Shown one piece after another: positions 9,480 to 18,202 of a stretch of 64,000 nucleotides of DNA. The first letter of the stretch is position 1; each line of letters begins with the position of its first letter. The stretch is taken from assembly GCA_964455395.1 (NCBI GenBank), contig CAYVWB010000009.1, positions 22,970 to 86,969 on the forward strand, in the 5' to 3' direction. Source of the DNA: CAYVWB01 sp964455395. GTDB taxonomy: Bacteria; Desulfobacterota; Desulfovibrionia; Desulfovibrionales; Desulfovibrionaceae. The notes under the pieces were generated by a model. That model was not told where the DNA came from. It was given only the letters and a program-made list of their open reading frames with translations, and did not search any database. Both the position numbers and the translations under genes were made by a program.

Positions 9480-10805
9480 CTACAACCGTGGTGTGACGCT
9501 GCTCTCGCCGAGCATGGAGTGATACTCCGGCCGGATGGCCCAGATGATGGCGATCCACACGCCGCAGATGCCCATGATGAGGAAGCTCATGTTGGGCAGG
9601 GCTATCTGATAGGGCAGCCACTGCGTGAACGTGAGGATGACCACGGAGCCCAGCACCTTGAAGAGCCGGTAGCCGAACATGTCGATCCAGGCCTTGGCCT
9701 GGTACATGAGCGCTGCGTCCACCGGGACGTAGAGGTTTTCCTTGGAAGCGCGGTTGATGGAGTAGCTCAGACCACGGTCGCTGACCTTGGCCACGGCGCC
9801 CATCAAAGCGATGGGGTGCAGGAAGAACGCGAAGGAACACACGCCCATGAGCAACGGCTGCACCAGCAGACCGGAGATGACGCCCATGTACCGGTGCACC
9901 AGCGGCGTGACTGCCAGGTTCACCCCGATGGCGACCACGCCCAGCACGCTGAAGAACTTGGAGAGAAACGCCGTGCGATTGTCCAGTTCCGTATAAGACT
10001 CCTCCACGATGGAGAGGAACTGGTAGTCCACCAGCGGGGAAGCCAGCTGCGCCACCAGCAGGAGCAGCGCGATGAGGCCTATGTAGCGGTTCTTGAAAAG
10101 CGCGCGCCAGCCGCGGGCTGCAGCTTCGGGGTCGGGGGATTTTTTCTTGCGCGTCTCCTCGAAGACGCCGAGCCACCCCAGAAAGAGCGTGAGGATGAAG
10201 ATGAGCGCCAGAAAGCCGGCGGCCACCAGCAGAATGTCCGCGCTGTCCAGGTGGGTGCGCTTGATGAGCAATGCCGAGACGCCGCCGCCAGCCACGCCGC
10301 CCACCAAACCCCCCGTGCCGATGAAGCCGTAGTAGCGCTTGCCTTCATCCTCCGTATGGATGCTGTTGGAGAGCGACCAGAACTGCTCCACCAGGATGAC
10401 GCCCACGATGTCCACGAAGATGTAGTACCCGGCCGCCGCCGCCTGGGTGAGCAGCCCCCCGGCGTCGGTGTTGGCCAGCGCGCTGCTGAAGAGCGTCAGC
10501 AACCCGATGAACAGCATGCAGGAGCCCAGCACCACCATGAGCCGCGACGTGCGCACGATGAGCTTGTTGTAATACGTGATGAACGCACCCATGGTGAGGG
10601 CGGTGCCTATCCAGACATAGGGCAACATGCTTGCGCCCAGGCTCTCGATGAAGAACGAGCGGCTCGTGGGCTTGAGCAGGTAGAGCGTGGTGATGATGAG
10701 AAAGAAATCCAGAAAGAGAAAGCAGGACCGCACCCACGGCCGACAAAGGAAGGGACGAGCGCCTTCGGCGTAGGTCATGCACTGCTTCAGGAAACTCATG
10801 CTCAT
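9480..10805 (-). CDS. polytopic membrane protein, Npt/Tlc-like nucleotide transporter family (MFS-related)
   Basis: 441 aa with about 10-12 membrane segments (for example FLFLDFFLIITTLYLL at 28-43, YVWIGTALTMGAFITYY at 63-79, ILLVAAGFLALIFILTLFLGWLGVF at 190-214). The first helix region, TTLYLLKPTSRSFFIESLG followed by MLPYVWIG, resembles the opening of ATP/ADP translocase-like proteins (Tlc/Npt), which also occur as poorly studied homologues in free-living bacteria. Whether it moves nucleotides cannot be said. The ATG has no strong Shine-Dalgarno; a second ATG is two codons on. It is 12 bases upstream of murB on the same strand and may be co-transcribed with it. Confidence 0.55.
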   Translation of the reverse strand: MSMSFLKQCMTYAEGARPFLCRPWVRSCFLFLDFFLIITTLYLLKPTSRSFFIESLGASMLPYVWIGTALTMGAFITYYNKLIVRTSRLMVVLGSCMLFIGLLTLFSSALANTDAGGLLTQAAAAGYYIFVDIVGVILVEQFWSLSNSIHTEDEGKRYYGFIGTGGLVGGVAGGGVSALLIKRTHLDSADILLVAAGFLALIFILTLFLGWLGVFEETRKKKSPDPEAAARGWRALFKNRYIGLIALLLLVAQLASPLVDYQFLSIVEESYTELDNRTAFLSKFFSVLGVVAIGVNLAVTPLVHRYMGVISGLLVQPLLMGVCSFAFFLHPIALMGAVAKVSDRGLSYSINRASKENLYVPVDAALMYQAKAWIDMFGYRLFKVLGSVVILTFTQWLPYQIALPNMSFLIMGICGVWIAIIWAIRPEYHSMLGESSVTPRL

Positions 10806-11123
10806 GGCGTGGCTCTACGAACCGGCCGTCGCGTACGGCGCGCCTGCACATGTCGAGACACGCCTGGGGAAACGGACCTGGCCGTTGTGCGTCGGCAGCC
10901 CTCGCCCGAAGGGACGAAGCGACGGACGCGTCATACCGAATCTATACCATATTCAAAAAAAAACGCCACCCTGGAGGGCGGCGTTCGGGAAAGCCGGCAG
11001 GCTGCGCGAGGAGGTTTGGGAGGAGGCTCGCGCGCCTGCCGGGACACAAGGTGGAGGGAGGATCACAATGGATACGGATTGTCGGGTCTCACAAGGGGAT
11101 ACGGATTATTGTGAAGATCGCGC
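10806..11123. other. intergenic region with a minus-strand terminator
   Basis: 318 bases between the transporter-like gene and the L,D-transpeptidase-like gene. It holds the terminator described separately at 10955-10986. Short plus-strand ORFs here lack ribosome sites and recognisable products, and I see no other feature. Confidence 0.5.
10955..10986 (-). terminator. intrinsic terminator of the dikinase/L,D-transpeptidase cluster
   Basis: On the minus strand a GC-rich stem of about 10 bp (AACGCCGCCC paired with GGGTGGCGTT, loop TCCA) is followed at once by nine T residues (the A-run at 10955-10963). It lies about 140 bases past the stop at 11124 and separates this cluster from the transporter-like gene. 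Confidence 0.85.
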
Positions 11124-13109
11124 TCAGCGCACGGCCTGTTCCTTGGGCGCCGCACGCTTGGCGTCGGCCTGCATGACGCCCGTGGCCTTGGGCATGCGCG
11201 CGCCGAGGATCGTTTCATCCGCTGCATAGCTCACGGAGAGACGGCGCAGCTCGCGAATGAAGTCGATGGGCTTGGTCTTGTAGAACTGGATGGACTCGCC
11301 GAAGTACTCCGCCTCGTACAGGGGGATGTCGTGATACGTGTGGCCTTCCACGGCGCGGGCGCCCCGGAACTTGGAGACGGTGGCTTCGTCGAAGATCACC
11401 TGGTCGTTTTCGTCATAACGGTAGCCGGCGCCGTAGAGCCAAGCGTAGAAGTCCTTGCGGTTGGGGTTCGCGCGGTACTTGAAGGGCTTCTTGTTGGAGA
11501 GGGAATACGCATGGAAGTAGGCCACGCCCATCACCTCGGGCTCGCCGTTTCCATCGATGTCGTAGACGTCGTAGTGCTGGTACTTGTTGCGGTAGGTCAC
11601 CACGCCGCTCAAGCCTTCTTCCGTGGAGGGGAAGATCTGCCGGAACTCGTTCAGGAAGCCGGCGTTCACGTGGGTGCAGCCTTGCGACATGGGGCCGCGG
11701 CTTACCAGCCAGAGGTAGGGGTAAGGCTTGCCTTCGCGCTCACCTGCGGAAACGCGGCGCCATTCCTCCGGCAGGGGATCCCAGTGACGCGCATCAATGC
11801 GGAACCACAGGGAATGGAAGGAGTTGTGCAGCCGGGAGCCCACGTGCATGTAGGGAATCCACGGGGTGAAGCCGTAGCTGCCCTTCTCGGAGATGTGGTC
11901 CGCCACCCGGGTGCGCTGGTGGTAGCAGATCTGCCGCACTCCCGGGCAGGGGTAGAGCGGAATCTGGTTGCCTTCATGCTTCACGTATTGGTTCAGCGTG
12001 CCCACAGGGTAGATGGCGGTGAACTCCCACACATCCAGGAAGCCCTCGTCGTTCACGAAATAGAGGCCTTCGCCAGCTTCATCGAAGAGCGCGGCGGCGG
12101 CGCGGAAGAACGTCTCGAAGTCGCCGCCTTGATGCACGTCCGCCCAGGCGTGGCGGGCGGCTTCCAGCTTGGCGGCTTTCGTTTTGGTCATGGTCGAGTG
12201 CTTGAACCGGGTGGGCAGCAGCGCGTTCACGGCGTCGAGCTCGGCGTCGGGGGACATGGAGACGGTCGGGCTCGCAGGCAGCGCCCCCTCGGCCCACTCG
12301 GCGAAGCGTTCACGCAGATCCATCTTGATGTGGAAGACGCGGCCCGGGTTCAAGGCGGCCATCTTCACCAGGCTCAAGGCGCGGTACGCCTCGGGATCCA
12401 TGAGGTTGGCGCCCTCGGCCAGACCCAACAAGCCTTCCGCATGCACGATGTTCTTGAAACGCTCCCACTGTTTGTTCTGGGTCAGCTTCAGTTCGCCGGC
12501 GTCCAACAGCGCCTGCACGCCGCGATAGCGCAAGGCGATGTCCTGCAGGTACTCGTCCAGCACCTCGTCGGAGAGCACGGCCGTGAGCCGTACCTGGTTG
12601 CCGCGGCCCAGGAAGGTGTGTACGCGCTTGGGGTCTTGGATGCGGGGTGCAAACCCCGTGTAGAACATGGGCTCCAGCCGGTGGAAGAAGATGCCGGGCG
12701 CGGGGTTGCCGGCTTCGGGATCCTCGAAGGCTGCGGTAGCCACCGTCAGCAGACCCGGTCTGGAAAGGTCCAGCATGGCCGGGGACTCGCTCGAAGCGCG
12801 ACGTTCCGCGCCGGCTTTGGTGGGATCGCCGTCGCACACCTGGGACGTCGCGGCTGCTTCACCGAAGAGCATGGTGTCCACCATGGCGATAGGCTTGGTG
12901 ACGAAGCGCGTCACCTTGGCCACGGGGTCTTCCTCGGTGGTCGCTTCGGTGCAGATCGCATCCGCGCCGGTGGGGGCTTCGCTTTCAGGCCCGGTCGAGG
13001 CGCGCACAGGCGCCGCGAAGCCTGCGGCCATCAGAACGATAGCCATGACGATGACGTTGAGCGTGATGCCGAACTGACGGAGCCCCTCTGCAATCTTCGG
13101 ACGTTGCAT
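11124..13109 (-). CDS. exported L,D-transpeptidase-like (YkuD-type) protein, paralogue with variant active site
   Basis: 661 aa from the ATG at 13109, preceded by AGAGGTG; the longer frame upstream is low-complexity read-through. An N-terminal hydrophobic segment (LNVIVMAIVLMAAGFAAPVRA) is a signal peptide. Like its neighbour it has FHRLEPMFYTGFAPRIQDPKRVHTFLGRGNQVR-type N-terminal blocks and a YkuD-like core: LHNSFHSLWF, then SRGPMSQGCTHV with Cys478 as the presumed nucleophile. The usual SHGCxR is SQGCTH here, so both the flanking His and the Arg differ. After it comes VYDIDGNGEPEVMG, a Ca-loop-like DxDxxG. It may be a divergent or inactive cross-linking enzyme of the envelope. It is separated from the paralogue by a terminator and probably has its own promoter. 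Confidence 0.65.
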   Translation of the reverse strand: MQRPKIAEGLRQFGITLNVIVMAIVLMAAGFAAPVRASTGPESEAPTGADAICTEATTEEDPVAKVTRFVTKPIAMVDTMLFGEAAATSQVCDGDPTKAGAERRASSESPAMLDLSRPGLLTVATAAFEDPEAGNPAPGIFFHRLEPMFYTGFAPRIQDPKRVHTFLGRGNQVRLTAVLSDEVLDEYLQDIALRYRGVQALLDAGELKLTQNKQWERFKNIVHAEGLLGLAEGANLMDPEAYRALSLVKMAALNPGRVFHIKMDLRERFAEWAEGALPASPTVSMSPDAELDAVNALLPTRFKHSTMTKTKAAKLEAARHAWADVHQGGDFETFFRAAAALFDEAGEGLYFVNDEGFLDVWEFTAIYPVGTLNQYVKHEGNQIPLYPCPGVRQICYHQRTRVADHISEKGSYGFTPWIPYMHVGSRLHNSFHSLWFRIDARHWDPLPEEWRRVSAGEREGKPYPYLWLVSRGPMSQGCTHVNAGFLNEFRQIFPSTEEGLSGVVTYRNKYQHYDVYDIDGNGEPEVMGVAYFHAYSLSNKKPFKYRANPNRKDFYAWLYGAGYRYDENDQVIFDEATVSKFRGARAVEGHTYHDIPLYEAEYFGESIQFYKTKPIDFIRELRRLSVSYAADETILGARMPKATGVMQADAKRAAPKEQAVR

Positions 13110-13232
13110 GCACTGCACCTCTGGTGGAAATGTGCCGCGGCGTCGCGGGGGAGACCGTGCGCCGGGTCGTGGAGGGAGCGACAGGGAGCGTACCCGGTCG
13201 CGAGGAACGTGAGTTGTCGGGGAGTGGTTGGA

Positions 13233-13260
13233 AAGATAATCGCGTCTGCGGCGTTGGCAA
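13233..13260 (-). promoter_or_regulatory. candidate sigma70 promoter for the 661-aa L,D-transpeptidase-like gene
   Basis: On the minus strand TTGCCA, a 16-base spacer and TATCTT lie about 120 bases upstream of the ATG at 13109 and downstream of the terminator at 13426-13454. The match is modest. Confidence 0.33.
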
Positions 13261-13425
13261 GGGCCGGGGCGGGGAAAATGTGGAGCGTGACGGTAGGTTG
13301 CCTGCTCGCCTGCACGGCTTGGCGTCATGCGCGGGGTGGATGTGTATTGGTCTGGAATGGTTGATGGTTGATGGTGACGGCTCGCTCGTGATCGACCCGC
13401 TTCGGGCTGTCCGAGTGGGATCAAC

Positions 13426-13454
13426 AAAAAAAAGGCCGGCGCGGAGCCGGCCTT
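13426..13454 (-). terminator. intrinsic terminator after the 534-aa L,D-transpeptidase-like gene
   Basis: Minus-strand 9-bp stem AAGGCCGGC / GCCGGCCTT with loop TCCGC, then eight T residues (A-run at 13426-13433). It lies 43 bases after the stop at 13497 and isolates the two paralogues transcriptionally. Confidence 0.9.
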
Positions 13455-13496
13455 GGTGACGAGGCGTGGGTGGGCGAGGGGCGGCGCGCCCCTGCC

Positions 13497-15101
13497 TCAA
13501 TTCAGGAAGAGCAGCGTTTCGTCGGCGTCGTACCCGTAGCCCACCTTGCGCAGCTCCCGGTTGAAGCGGAAGCCGGGGTTGGTCTCGAAGTTGGCGGGGT
13601 TCAGCGTGTAGAACTGCAGTTTGTCGCCGCCATGGTACTCCGGCTCGAAGAGGCGGATGTTCGTGTAGGTCTTGCCGGGCAGCGCCTTGCGGCCCACGAA
13701 GTGCGCGTCCTGGACGCGAGGGAAGACGACGCCGCCGTCGTCCGTCCATTGGAAAACGCCTTTGCCGTAGAGCCAGGGGTAATAGGCTTCGCGGGTGTTG
13801 AGCACACGGATTTCCACCGGGTCGCGGGGTTTCACGGTGCGGTAGGCGATGTAGTACTTCACGCCCATGACCTCAGGGGTCCCGTCGCCGTCGATGTCGA
13901 AGACGTCGAAGAGGGCCGGGGTGTTGCGGTAGGTGGGCATGCCTTCGATGCGCTTGTCGTTGGAGGGCAGGATGTTGCGGAACTCGCCCATGAGGTCGGA
14001 AGGCAGGCGCGTGCAGCCGTGGGAGACAGGGCCCCGGCTGGTGAGCCAGATCTGGTTGGCGGGCTTGCCTTCGCGTTCGGTCTTGCGGCCTTTCCATTCT
14101 GCGGGGATGAAGCCCTTGCCTGCGGGCGTACGGATGCCGTCATTGTGGAAAGCGTTGTAGTAGACGCCGCCAGCGTGCTGGTAAGGCAGCATGGTGATGA
14201 ACCCGTAGCCAGGGTTCGTGGAGATGTAGTCCACCATGCCCACCAGACCCCGGCCTTGCTTGCGGGGGGTGAGGGGCCAGACGCCTGTTTGCGGGAAGTG
14301 GGGCACCCGGTTGCCGTCCACGGTGGTGTACTGGTCCACGGTGCCCACGGGGTAGATGGTGGTGTATTCCCATACGTCGATGACGCCGCCTTCCACGGGG
14401 TAGCGTTTGCCGCCTGCAGCTTCGAGCAGAGGCAAGACGCCTTGGGCGGAGTCCGCAGCCAGAGCCTGTTGCAAGGCGCTCTCCAGGGACGGGGTCATGC
14501 TGGTGCGCCAGAGCCGGGTGGGAATGACATCATTGACCAGTGCGAGCTTGTCGCCTTCGCTGGCGGGCTGTTTGTTGCGGTTGCGCTCCAGCCACGCCTG
14601 GGCGAGGGCTTCGGCGTCGAAGACGATATGGTAGACCTGATGCGGGTTGAGCGCGCGCATCACTGCCAGGGACTGCCGGCGGTACTCGTCGGGGTCCATG
14701 GCGGCCTTGCGGGCTGCGAGGTCCCGCGCGTTGTGCGTGGCCAACTTCTCCTGGAAACGCTCCCAGCTCTTGTTCATGGTGAGGTTGATGACGTTTTCCG
14801 CCAGCAGCCGCTCGATCATCGTGGCGCGGGCGTCGAGATCCTGCAGATAATTCGCGATGGTGGCGTCGTCCATCACCACGGTCAGGCGCACTTGGTTGCC
14901 GCGGCCAAGGTGGATGTGGATGCGTTCGGGGTCGTGTTCCCGCGGCGCAAAGCCCGTATAGAAGGAAGGCGCGTACCAGTGGAACCAGATGCCGGGGGCG
15001 TGGTCCGGCTTCAGCACGCCGCCGGCGAGGGCCGGCGCGGTCATGACGAGGCATAGGCACAAGGCCAGTGCGGTGGTGAGGATGCGGTGAGGTGCTACCA
15101 T
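13497..15101 (-). CDS. exported L,D-transpeptidase-like (YkuD-type) protein
   Basis: 534 aa from the ATG at 15101, with GGAGAG about 7 bases upstream inside the preceding gene. It begins with a signal peptide (ILTTALALCLCLVMTAPALA, cleaved after ALA). The catalytic motif of YkuD-type L,D-transpeptidases is intact: SRGPVSHGCTRL with Cys363 as nucleophile, and a histidine-bearing segment YYNAFHND before it. Family members form 3-3 peptidoglycan cross-links or attach proteins to peptidoglycan. The roughly 300-residue N-terminal part, with GIWFHWYAPSFYTGFAPRE, and a C-terminal part with FDIDGDGTPEVMG (Ca-binding-loop-like) are shared with the paralogue downstream but not with simple YkuD enzymes. 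Its start overlaps the stop of the dikinase-like gene by 7 bases, so it is translationally coupled to it. Confidence 0.75.
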   Translation of the reverse strand: MVAPHRILTTALALCLCLVMTAPALAGGVLKPDHAPGIWFHWYAPSFYTGFAPREHDPERIHIHLGRGNQVRLTVVMDDATIANYLQDLDARATMIERLLAENVINLTMNKSWERFQEKLATHNARDLAARKAAMDPDEYRRQSLAVMRALNPHQVYHIVFDAEALAQAWLERNRNKQPASEGDKLALVNDVIPTRLWRTSMTPSLESALQQALAADSAQGVLPLLEAAGGKRYPVEGGVIDVWEYTTIYPVGTVDQYTTVDGNRVPHFPQTGVWPLTPRKQGRGLVGMVDYISTNPGYGFITMLPYQHAGGVYYNAFHNDGIRTPAGKGFIPAEWKGRKTEREGKPANQIWLTSRGPVSHGCTRLPSDLMGEFRNILPSNDKRIEGMPTYRNTPALFDVFDIDGDGTPEVMGVKYYIAYRTVKPRDPVEIRVLNTREAYYPWLYGKGVFQWTDDGGVVFPRVQDAHFVGRKALPGKTYTNIRLFEPEYHGGDKLQFYTLNPANFETNPGFRFNRELRKVGYGYDADETLLFLN

Positions 15102-18100
15102 GCGATGCTCTCCTTCAGCGAGAAGAGGGCCTCTTCCCGCTTGGCGATGTCTTTGTCCAGCGCAGCCAGCGCCGGGAGATTCTGGATGTCGGAGTTGCCC
15201 ACGAACGGTCTGGCTTGAAAGAGTGATAGGGAGCCGTCGACGAACCCGAACTCGATGTCCCAAGGCAGCCGGCGGCCGTCGGAAGAAAAGGCTGGCTGAA
15301 ACGTGCGCTCGATCGTCTTTGCTGCGGCGATGAGGCGTTCCAGTTCCTGGTCCGTCAACACCCGTTCCTTGCCGGTGGAGGGCGCGATGTAGGCGCCGCC
15401 GTCCTTGGCCAGCAGCCGTCGGGACTGGGCTTTGAACTGGCTGAGCAAGGTCGCTGCGCCGTCCGCCACCAGCAGGGTTTCGGCGGGGGAGCCGTCCACG
15501 GCGCCGCCCACGCCCTCGGCGGTGGCCACGGTGATGGCGGTGGGGTCGCCGGTGGTCACGTCGGCGGTCACCACCACGCCGGATTTCTCCGAAGGCACGC
15601 TCTCCATGAGCAAGAGCGAGGGGTAGACGAGATTCGGGTCGCTGATCACGGTCTGCCGCCACGAGAAAGACCGGTACGTAAACGGCGAGGCCCATACCTT
15701 CTTCACCCCATCTAAGACTTCATCGAACGTCTGCAAGTTGAACAGGGTGAGATTCAAGCCGGCGCCGTTGAAATCGGGCTGGTCCTCCACGTTGGTGTCG
15801 GAACGCACGAAGATGCCCGTGGGGGAGTCGCCCGACGGCCCGATGAGGCCCTGGTTCATCAACTCCCGGCGCAACCCCGCCACCAGCGCTGCGTCCAGTT
15901 CGATGGCCTCGATGGAGTGACGGATGACCTCCAGACGCGGCGCGATCCACGCGGCGAGCTCCGCCTGGGAGTAGCTCGGATCTTTGAGCCTGGTCCCGAA
16001 GTATTCATCATAGACGCCCCGGACGTATGCCGGCAGGGGCGTTCCCACCGGAACACGGAGGGACGTCTCGGCCGGGGCGCGGACCTTCGCCGTGGCGAAA
16101 TGGGCGGCGTATGCGCCGAAGGGCAGCACCACCGCGCGGGCCACGTTGTCCGGAAAGACGTGTTTCAGCTCACCGAGATACGCGGCCTTGGGGCCGCAGA
16201 TGACGCCCGAGTCCACGCGGCGGATGTCGGTCAAGGGCAGGGGGTCGGTCTCGTCCAGGTCCAGCCGGTCCGCATCGATGACGAGCCGTGGACCCCCGCC
16301 GCGAGCGTCGCCGTCGTCGCGACGTTTCATGTTCTTGCGGTATTCGGCGAGGATGGTCTTGTCCCGCGTGTCCATGCGGGAGAGCTCCTTCAGCACCACC
16401 CGACCGCCCGGAGTGATGGCGTAGAAGAGCTCCTTGCCCGCCACGTCCTGCAGCAGCGCGTAGGCCTCCGAGAGGAACACAGCGTTGGGCACGCCCAGAG
16501 CCCGCGCCAAGAGCTGCACGTGAGAGACGGCGTTGCCCTCGTCCCGGGTGATGACGCCAGCCACGGGCTCCAGCTCGGCGTTGGTGGTCTCCAGGGCGAG
16601 GATCGTCTCGCGGGAGTAGGCTCCCCCTGTTTCGTGAAAGGCCAGCTCACCCACGGCCAGCCCCGGATTCAAGGGCCGCACTTGGCGGCTCATGCGACGG
16701 CCGAGCACGTCGTGGGTGAGGCCGAGTTCGGCGTGGAGCGCTTCCGTCAAAGACTTGGCGAGACGCGCGTACGGGAACAGGGGTGACGCGCGGATGACGT
16801 CGTCCGGGAAGGGAGCAACCTCGGGGAAGACGGCCATCCACGCGGGCCAGACATCGGCGAACGCGGTGCGGATGCTCGCTTGCGCCCACTCCGCCACGCG
16901 GCCGGCGCGGTCCATGGCGGCGCGCATTTCGGCCATGGGAATGGACTCCTTGCTGGCGAGCTGGGTCAGCAGCCGTGTCGCTTCCTCGTGTTCGCGGCGG
17001 GAGATGAGGCCTGCGCCGTAGGCGCCGTCGGCCAAAGCGCTCATGAGCTGCAGCGTCTCGCGGGCGGTGGCGCGGCGGCCTGTCTGGCTGGTCATCTCCA
17101 TGGCCTGGGCCGTGAGCAGCGCGTTGGCGGCCACGGCGAGGTCCACCACGTCGATGGCTTGCGAAGCCGGAAGAGCGCGCGCTGCGACAGTGTCCCGACA
17201 GGCGGCGGCCAGGGCGCCCAGCGCTTCGGCTTGGGGCAGGCCTTCCGGCGCAGCGAGCACGGCGTCCAGGGAGGCGCGCACCTCCCGGTCCGGAATATCC
17301 TTCTTGAACTGCGCCAGACTCTGCACATCCAGGGTGGCGAGTTGGCGCAGCATGGACGCGAGGCGTTGGAAGCGTTGGCTCTGCCCGGCGCGGGGGTGCT
17401 TCTCTTGGAAGGCCTCCACCATTTCAGCCTGTCCGGCGGACATCTGGTTGTGGATGAGGTCGCGCAGCGGCTTGAAGGGTTCGTAACTGTTGCGGATGGC
17501 CGAGGAGAGGTTGCGGATCTGGTGGATAAGGCCCACATCGTTGCGAATGAAGAAGCGTCGTTGCAGTTCGTACTGCACAAGGTAGTGGGTGAAGTCTTCC
17601 CATGCACGCAGCTGATAGACCTTCTCGAAGTAGCGTGGCATGTATTCGACTTCAAACTCCGCGCCGGAGATGCCTCCGGTGGACTTGAAGACGGTCAGCG
17701 GCTTCTCCGGGTGGTTCTCCATATAGTATTTTTCGAGGATGAACCCCTTGAGCACGGCTTCATTGTCCTTGGGACGGTCCCACTCGTGGACTTCGTTGGC
17801 GAAGATGTTGGCGACGTAGAGGCCGTACTCGTCGCCCATTTCCTGCGCCAGATCGGTACGGTACGCGGTGCAGAAGAGCTCGTCTGCGCCGAAGAGCAGA
17901 CCGCAGGGGTCGGCGCGCACGCGGAGCTGGTCGTCCGCCACAGGGGCCTTCTCGCCATTGGTGCAGGTACAGTAATTGATGGTGTAGGGGCCTTTGAACT
18001 TGGATTTCACCAACGCCCAGTGCTTCTGCAACGCCTGCTTCTCAGCTGGCGGGAGCTGGGGCGCGAGGGCTGCGTGCGAGCACTGGGGCCGACTCAGCCA

Positions 18101-18202
18101 CAGGACAGCGAAAAGCGCTGTGACCACGAGGGGAGCGAGGACCACGACGCGATGGCGACGGGGTGCAGGAGCGGGCAGAGAAGAGAGCGTCGACAAATAC
18201 AT
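15095..18202 (-). CDS. membrane-anchored or exported PEP-synthase/dikinase-like protein
   Basis: 1035 aa. Residues 17-41 form a signal-anchor (RVVVLAPLVVTALFAVLWL after two Arg). About 500 mostly helical residues of unknown role follow. A phosphohistidine swivel domain is at about 545-580 (AGVITRDEGNAVSHVQLLARALGVP, His561 in the position phosphorylated in PEP-utilising enzymes). The C-terminal 330 residues are the ATP-grasp (PPDK N-terminal) domain: IFVRSDTNVEDQPDFNGAG from Arg800, then VWASPFTYRSFSWRQ and TAEGVGGAVDG. In PEP synthase and PPDK the order is ATP-grasp first, then swivel, then TIM barrel; here the order is swapped and no PEP/pyruvate TIM barrel is visible, so it resembles glucan dikinases more. 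If it really is exported, the ATP source is a puzzle. It is the first gene of the cluster with the L,D-transpeptidase-like proteins. Confidence 0.75.
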   Translation of the reverse strand: MYLSTLSSLPAPAPRRHRVVVLAPLVVTALFAVLWLSRPQCSHAALAPQLPPAEKQALQKHWALVKSKFKGPYTINYCTCTNGEKAPVADDQLRVRADPCGLLFGADELFCTAYRTDLAQEMGDEYGLYVANIFANEVHEWDRPKDNEAVLKGFILEKYYMENHPEKPLTVFKSTGGISGAEFEVEYMPRYFEKVYQLRAWEDFTHYLVQYELQRRFFIRNDVGLIHQIRNLSSAIRNSYEPFKPLRDLIHNQMSAGQAEMVEAFQEKHPRAGQSQRFQRLASMLRQLATLDVQSLAQFKKDIPDREVRASLDAVLAAPEGLPQAEALGALAAACRDTVAARALPASQAIDVVDLAVAANALLTAQAMEMTSQTGRRATARETLQLMSALADGAYGAGLISRREHEEATRLLTQLASKESIPMAEMRAAMDRAGRVAEWAQASIRTAFADVWPAWMAVFPEVAPFPDDVIRASPLFPYARLAKSLTEALHAELGLTHDVLGRRMSRQVRPLNPGLAVGELAFHETGGAYSRETILALETTNAELEPVAGVITRDEGNAVSHVQLLARALGVPNAVFLSEAYALLQDVAGKELFYAITPGGRVVLKELSRMDTRDKTILAEYRKNMKRRDDGDARGGGPRLVIDADRLDLDETDPLPLTDIRRVDSGVICGPKAAYLGELKHVFPDNVARAVVLPFGAYAAHFATAKVRAPAETSLRVPVGTPLPAYVRGVYDEYFGTRLKDPSYSQAELAAWIAPRLEVIRHSIEAIELDAALVAGLRRELMNQGLIGPSGDSPTGIFVRSDTNVEDQPDFNGAGLNLTLFNLQTFDEVLDGVKKVWASPFTYRSFSWRQTVISDPNLVYPSLLLMESVPSEKSGVVVTADVTTGDPTAITVATAEGVGGAVDGSPAETLLVADGAATLLSQFKAQSRRLLAKDGGAYIAPSTGKERVLTDQELERLIAAAKTIERTFQPAFSSDGRRLPWDIEFGFVDGSLSLFQARPFVGNSDIQNLPALAALDKDIAKREEALFSLKESIAW

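Larger units (their letters stand above)
13110..13496. other. intergenic region: terminator plus leader of the downstream gene
   Basis: 387 bases between the two L,D-transpeptidase-like paralogues. It contains the minus-strand terminator at 13426-13454 and a candidate promoter at 13233-13260, both listed separately. Nothing else is recognisable. Confidence 0.5.

Noticed and set aside
13110..13427. A longer N-terminus for the 661-aa L,D-transpeptidase-like gene
   Set aside because: The extension is Pro/Arg-rich, has no ribosome site, and would bury the signal peptide 100 residues in. The ATG at 13109 has AGAGGTG upstream.
15102..15695. A 200-residue N-terminal extension of the 534-aa protein
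   Set aside because: It overlaps the ATP-grasp end of the dikinase-like gene in another frame and the true signal peptide starts at 15101.
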